Shown one piece after another: positions 6,503 through 9,636 of a stretch of 9,636 bases of DNA (positions are counted from its first letter, which is position 1; every line of letters starts with the position of its first letter). The position numbers and the translations under genes are program-made. The notes below the pieces were generated by a model that saw only the letters and a program-made list of their open reading frames with translations, did not search any database and was not told the origin of the DNA. Origin of the DNA: Anaerolineales bacterium UBA6128 (GTDB taxonomy: Bacteria > Chloroflexota > Anaerolineae > UBA1429); the NCBI GenBank assembly GCA_002423325.1, contig DIVQ01000151.1, positions 11,043 to 20,678 of the forward strand. Direction: 5' to 3'.

Positions 6503-7870
6503 CTACCCGCGCCCCGTCCCTGTCTCGCGCAGCAGCGCGTCCAGGAGCGGCGCCCGGTCGCGTACCTCGGCCTGGATCGCCGCCAACTCGGCATCGCTGC
6601 GCGCCTCGTAACGCAGCGTCAGCAGCGGCTCAGTCACCGACAAACGCGCCAGCGCCCAGCCCGCCGCGAACTGGATGCGCACGCCGTCCAGCCGGTTGAT
6701 TTCGTGGTCAGCAAAGGCCGCCTCCAGCTCATTCAGGATGCGCTGAGCGCGGGACGGCTCGCAGGCCAGGCGCAGATCGGGCGTGATCGGATACGCGGGC
6801 ACGCTGTCGATGGCCTCGGCCAGCTCTGTGCCCAGCGTGTCGAGCACGCGCAACAGTAGCAGTGTGGCGTACAGCGCGTCATCGCCGCCCAGCGCGCCAA
6901 AGAAAAAGTGTCCGCTGACCTCGCCGCCCAGCACCGCCCCCTCAGTGAGCAGACGCCGTTTGATGAACGCATGGCCCGACCGCTCCATGATCGCGCGCCC
7001 GCCCGCGGCGCGCGTCTCATCGGCCACGACGGACGACGACTTGAGGTCGTAGACAATCGCGCCACGCGGATGGGCCCTCAGCAGGTGGCGCACGAACAGC
7101 ACCAGCAGCCGATCGGAGGGCAGTACGCGTCCCCGCGCGTCCACCGTCACGACACGGTCGCCATCGCCGTCGAACGCCACGCCAAGCGCCGCCCCGGAAT
7201 CGCGCACCGTTCGGCAGAGTTCGCTCAGATGCACCGGCACTGCCGGGTTGGGGTCGCGGTTGGGATAGCGGCCATCGGGCGTGCAGTACAGCTCCAGCAC
7301 CTCCTGGCCACAGGCGCGCAGCACCGCCGGCGCGACCTGCCACATCGAGCCGTTGCCGGCGTCCACCACGACGCGCCGCGGCGCCAGCCCGCAGAAGGCT
7401 TGGGTGAGCGAGGCCACATAGTCGGGCAGCGCGTCGACGCGCTGCACGTCCCCAGCCCGACGAACACCCCCGCGACGCGCTGGCGGCAGCGTGGCCATGT
7501 CGTCGGCCAGTTGCTGCACGTCCTCAGGCTGCACTGGCAGCTCGCCCAGCATCACCTTGAAGCCATTGTACTGCGGCGGATTGTGCGAGGCCGTCACCAT
7601 CACGCCCAGTGGCGCACCCAGCCGGCGCTTGGCGTGGTAAAAGGTCGGCGTCGGCAAGACGCCCAGGTCGACGACGCGTTGGCCCTCTGCGCGCAGCCCA
7701 TCGATCAGCGCCGACGCGAGCACCGGCGTGCTCAAGCGCTGATCGCCCCCCACCACCACGGCCTGGCTCGCAAAGCGCCGTCCAACGACGCGCCCGAGGT
7801 CCCAGGCCGTCTGCTCGTCCAACTCGCTCGGGTAAAGGCCGCGGATGTCGCAGCTCTTGTAGATCGTCAT
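6503..7870 (-). CDS. Phosphomannomutase / phosphoglucomutase (alpha-D-phosphohexomutase)
   Basis: This enzyme interconverts hexose 6-phosphate and 1-phosphate through a phosphoserine, linking mannose or glucose 6-phosphate to nucleotide-sugar synthesis or, in reverse, feeding glycolysis. All four family sites are present in the 455-residue protein: TASHNP (93-98) with the phosphorylated Ser95, the metal site DGDGDR (234-239), the sugar-specificity loop GEVSGH (316-321) and the phosphate site RLSVTEPLLTLRYEA (409-423). GEVSGH fits the bifunctional PMM/PGM group. The phosphate site has Val412 where Asn is more usual (SNTEP). Its ATG overlaps the TGA of the FGGY kinase (ATGA) and the ribosome site is weak, so translation is probably coupled to that gene. 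Substrate preference between mannose and glucose phosphates cannot be settled from motifs; the nearby beta-mannosidase favours mannose. Confidence 0.92.
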   Translation of the reverse strand: MTIYKSCDIRGLYPSELDEQTAWDLGRVVGRRFASQAVVVGGDQRLSTPVLASALIDGLRAEGQRVVDLGVLPTPTFYHAKRRLGAPLGVMVTASHNPPQYNGFKVMLGELPVQPEDVQQLADDMATLPPARRGGVRRAGDVQRVDALPDYVASLTQAFCGLAPRRVVVDAGNGSMWQVAPAVLRACGQEVLELYCTPDGRYPNRDPNPAVPVHLSELCRTVRDSGAALGVAFDGDGDRVVTVDARGRVLPSDRLLVLFVRHLLRAHPRGAIVYDLKSSSVVADETRAAGGRAIMERSGHAFIKRRLLTEGAVLGGEVSGHFFFGALGGDDALYATLLLLRVLDTLGTELAEAIDSVPAYPITPDLRLACEPSRAQRILNELEAAFADHEINRLDGVRIQFAAGWALARLSVTEPLLTLRYEARSDAELAAIQAEVRDRAPLLDALLRETGTGRG

Positions 7871-9324
7871 CGCAGGTAGCCCTTTTCCCGACAGAGTCCC
7901 AGAAAACCCGCGTAGCGCTCGGCGTAGGCGGCCCGCTGCGCCACGCGTGGTTCAACCGTGCGCGCATAGCGCACCATGTGCGCCACGGCCTCTGCCAGCG
8001 TACCGTACGCGCAGCCGCGCGCGGCCAGGATGGCGGCGCCCATCGCACCCGAGGGCACCTCGGGCACCCGCAGCCGACGCCCCAGCACATCGGCACGCAC
8101 CTGCAGGCCCGCCGCGCTGCGCGAGCCGCCGCCCGCCACGAACAGCGTCTCGCCCACCTCGCCGCCCAGTTCGAGCACCGTATCGTAGGCCAGCCGCTCG
8201 ACGTAGGCGATGCCCTCAAGGTGCGCCGCGTAGCAGGTGGCTTCGTCCGCACAATCCCCCAGCACAAAACCGGTCGCCTGCGGCGCGACGAATGGAAAAC
8301 GCTCGCCGACGCGCATCAACGGGTAGACCAGCAGGTCGGTCGGGCAGCAGGCCAGCGCCGCCGCGTTCAGCGCGTCGAGCTTGTCGGCGCCAAAGCGCTG
8401 CGTCAGACAGTCTGCGCCGGTGCTGCTGGCCCCGCCCGGCAGCCAGTACCCTTCGGGGTGGCGATGGCAGTACAGCCGGCCCAGCGGATCGCGCAGCAGC
8501 GCCTCCGTCACGCCCTTGAGCACCAGTGTCGTACCCAGCGTGCTGTTCCAGTCGCCGGGACGCGCCGCGCCGCTCGCGAACTGCGAGGCCGTGCCGTCGG
8601 TGGCCCCGGCGATGACGCGCGTCCGCGTCGAGAGCCCGGTGCATTGCGCCGCTGCCGTGCTCACCTGCGCGATGGTCGATCCCGGCGCCTGCACGCGCGG
8701 AAAGCGATCCTGCGGCAGCCCCAGGTCACGCTCAATGAACGCGGGCCAGCACAGGTCCACCACGTCATAGCCCGACTTGAGCATGTTGGTCCAGTCTGAG
8801 ACGCCCCACGCCTCCGACAACCAGCCCACCACCAGGTCGGTGGGGCTCAGATACCAACGCGCGCGGGCCAACCGGGCGGGGTTGTGACGCTGCAGCCAGT
8901 GCAGCCGCGAGAGGGCGTACGAGCCGGTGATCTGCGTGCCGAGCTTGTCGGCCCAGGCCTGTCCGGCGGCCTGTACTTCACGCGCCACCTCGGCGGCGCG
9001 CAGGTCCGAGTACATGATCGCCGGCCCCACCGGCGCGCCAGTGTCGTCCACCAGCACCAGAGTGCCCGACGTAGAGGTGACCGCCAGCGCCGCGATGGCC
9101 TCCGGCGGATGCCCTGCGTGTCCCAGACGCGCGATCGTCTCTCTCAGAGTGGCCTCCAGCGCAGCACGCCACTCCAATGGGTCCTGCTCGAACCATCCGG
9201 GCGCCACGGCCTGCAAGGCTGCCGCGGGAAAATCGTTGGCTGCCTCACACACGACCTGGCCCTCGGTATCAACGACCACGGCCCGCACTCCCTGCGTGCC
9301 GAGGTCGATGCCCATCACGTACAT
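7867..9324 (-). CDS. FGGY-family carbohydrate kinase, xylulokinase/ribulokinase-like
   Basis: FGGY kinases phosphorylate free ketoses, polyols or related sugars with ATP in the cytoplasm. The 485-residue product starts with the phosphate loop MGIDLGTQGVRAVVVD (4-19, with Asp7). It then has GWFEQDPLEW (43-52), similar to xylulokinases, catalytic Asp243 in GATDG (240-244), and the C-terminal FGGY signature beginning GGGSRS (398-403). Where xylulokinase has the substrate-binding MHG segment, this protein has STSGT (83-87) followed by AIMYSDLRA, so it is not a standard xylulokinase. D-ribulose or another ketose is possible. The chosen ATG has AAGGAG five bases upstream; an ATG 63 bases earlier (9387) lies within the promoter. 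It is the first gene of the leftward run and overlaps the mutase start by ATGA. Confidence 0.9.
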   Translation of the reverse strand: MYVMGIDLGTQGVRAVVVDTEGQVVCEAANDFPAAALQAVAPGWFEQDPLEWRAALEATLRETIARLGHAGHPPEAIAALAVTSTSGTLVLVDDTGAPVGPAIMYSDLRAAEVAREVQAAGQAWADKLGTQITGSYALSRLHWLQRHNPARLARARWYLSPTDLVVGWLSEAWGVSDWTNMLKSGYDVVDLCWPAFIERDLGLPQDRFPRVQAPGSTIAQVSTAAAQCTGLSTRTRVIAGATDGTASQFASGAARPGDWNSTLGTTLVLKGVTEALLRDPLGRLYCHRHPEGYWLPGGASSTGADCLTQRFGADKLDALNAAALACCPTDLLVYPLMRVGERFPFVAPQATGFVLGDCADEATCYAAHLEGIAYVERLAYDTVLELGGEVGETLFVAGGGSRSAAGLQVRADVLGRRLRVPEVPSGAMGAAILAARGCAYGTLAEAVAHMVRYARTVEPRVAQRAAYAERYAGFLGLCREKGYLR

Positions 9325-9358
9325 CGCCTCTCCTTCGCACAAGACATATCGGCTATCG

Positions 9359-9387
9359 ATCGTAGCCCGCCGAGATGGGGCTGTCAA
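9359..9387 (-). promoter_or_regulatory. Promoter of the leftward sugar operon
   Basis: On the minus strand a perfect TTGACA (9387-9382) and TACGAT (9364-9359) are separated by 17 bases. The start should lie near 9352, about 28 nt before the kinase ATG at 9324. Small inverted arms GGCTA (9351-9355) and TAGCC (9363-9367) straddle the -10 and start site and could be part of an operator, although five base pairs is weak evidence. Confidence 0.7.
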
Positions 9388-9421
9388 ACCGCGCGACGCC
9401 CCGGCGCAGGGAATCGGGGCT

Positions 9422-9449
9422 TTGCAAGCTGCCTAGAGCGTGGTAGAAT
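9422..9449 (+). promoter_or_regulatory. Candidate promoter of the zinc-ribbon gene
   Basis: TTGCAA (9422-9427) and TAGAAT (9444-9449) are separated by 16 bases, with TGG directly before the -10, which fits an extended -10. The expected start near 9456 leaves a leader of about 65 nt. It points away from the operon promoter 35 bases to its left, so the two could share control. Confidence 0.55.
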
Positions 9450-9521
9450 CGGACGATGGCACCGGGACACACCCGCGCCAGCCAAACGCGACGACCCGAG
9501 AATCCACGAGGCGAGGAGACC

Positions 9522-9636
9522 ATGACGCAGACCCAACGCTTTTGTACCCACTGTGGCGCAGCGCTCAAGCCCGGCAACCGCTTTTGCGGCAGTTGCGGCC
9601 AGGCCGTGGACCAGCCCGCCTCCGGGGCTGCCGTTC
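9522..9636 (+). CDS. Zinc-ribbon protein, N-terminal 38 residues (runs off the window)
   Basis: The visible start contains two CxxCG knuckles: FCTHCGAALKPGNRFCGSCG (residues 7-26), with Cys8, Cys11, Cys22 and Cys25 as a four-cysteine zinc site. This is the zinc-ribbon cap found at the start of many bacterial proteins whose remainder may be a membrane domain, FHA domain, kinase or long hypothetical region. A Pro/Ala/Ser-rich stretch begins after residue 30 and looks like a linker. The ATG is preceded by GAGGAG at a normal distance. What the full protein does cannot be told from the visible part, and nothing shows a link to the sugar genes beyond the shared divergent promoter region. Confidence 0.8.
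   Translation, partial: MTQTQRFCTHCGAALKPGNRFCGSCGQAVDQPASGAAV

Noticed and set aside
6908..7879. A 323-codon plus-strand frame opposite the phosphohexomutase
   Set aside because: His/Arg/Gln-rich shadow with no motif; the minus-strand gene has TASHNP, DGDGDR and GEVSGH.
7867..9387. Longer FGGY kinase start at 9387
   Set aside because: The extra 21 residues are coded by DNA containing the operon's -10 and -35 boxes; the ATG at 9324 has AAGGAG and begins right at the conserved phosphate loop.

Overview
The window is GC-rich bacterial chromosome with ordinary housekeeping and carbohydrate genes. I see no phage, transposase, CRISPR array, tRNA or rRNA. My best guess is a Chloroflexota (Anaerolineae-like) bacterium. 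The grounds are high GC, the style of the primary sigma factor, a PFK of the GGNDS/PKTVDND type, intergenic CCCTCTCCC...GGGAGAGGG hairpin repeats and a start-of-gene zinc ribbon. That assignment is inference, not something the sequence proves.

Layout, from right to left because nearly everything is on the minus strand. A divergent intergenic region (9325-9521) holds one promoter for each direction. Rightward, a zinc-ribbon protein starts at 9522 and runs off the end. Leftward lies a sugar-metabolism run: FGGY kinase (7867-9324), overlapping by ATGA with a phosphomannomutase/phosphoglucomutase (6503-7870); then about 330 bp of repeat-rich non-coding DNA (6173-6502); then class II aldolase (5570-6172), a PfkB/1-phosphofructokinase-family kinase (4609-5568, one base after the aldolase stop) and a cytoplasmic GH2 beta-mannosidase (2123-4588). 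A small hairpin plus T-run closes the run. A separate transcription unit follows with a predicted PPi-dependent phosphofructokinase (747-1955), preceded by its own -10 and a 26-bp perfect palindrome. The last gene is rpoD (1-549, N-terminal 183 residues only), driven by a consensus TTGACA-17-TATAAT promoter and carrying a terminator-like structure in its leader.

How the genes may work together: beta-mannosidase would release mannose from beta-mannosides inside the cell; the mutase interconverts hexose 6- and 1-phosphates; two sugar kinases and a DHAP-type aldolase are the parts of a kinase-aldolase route from a ketose to triose phosphates; and the PFK sits next door in glycolysis. No isomerase, transporter or regulator is visible, so the substrate of the kinases and aldolase cannot be fixed from this window. 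The most unusual items are the regulatory structures (rpoD leader, pfkA palindrome), the repeat cluster inside the sugar gene run, and the altered substrate-site motifs in both sugar kinases. I did not find a clearly new biological system.
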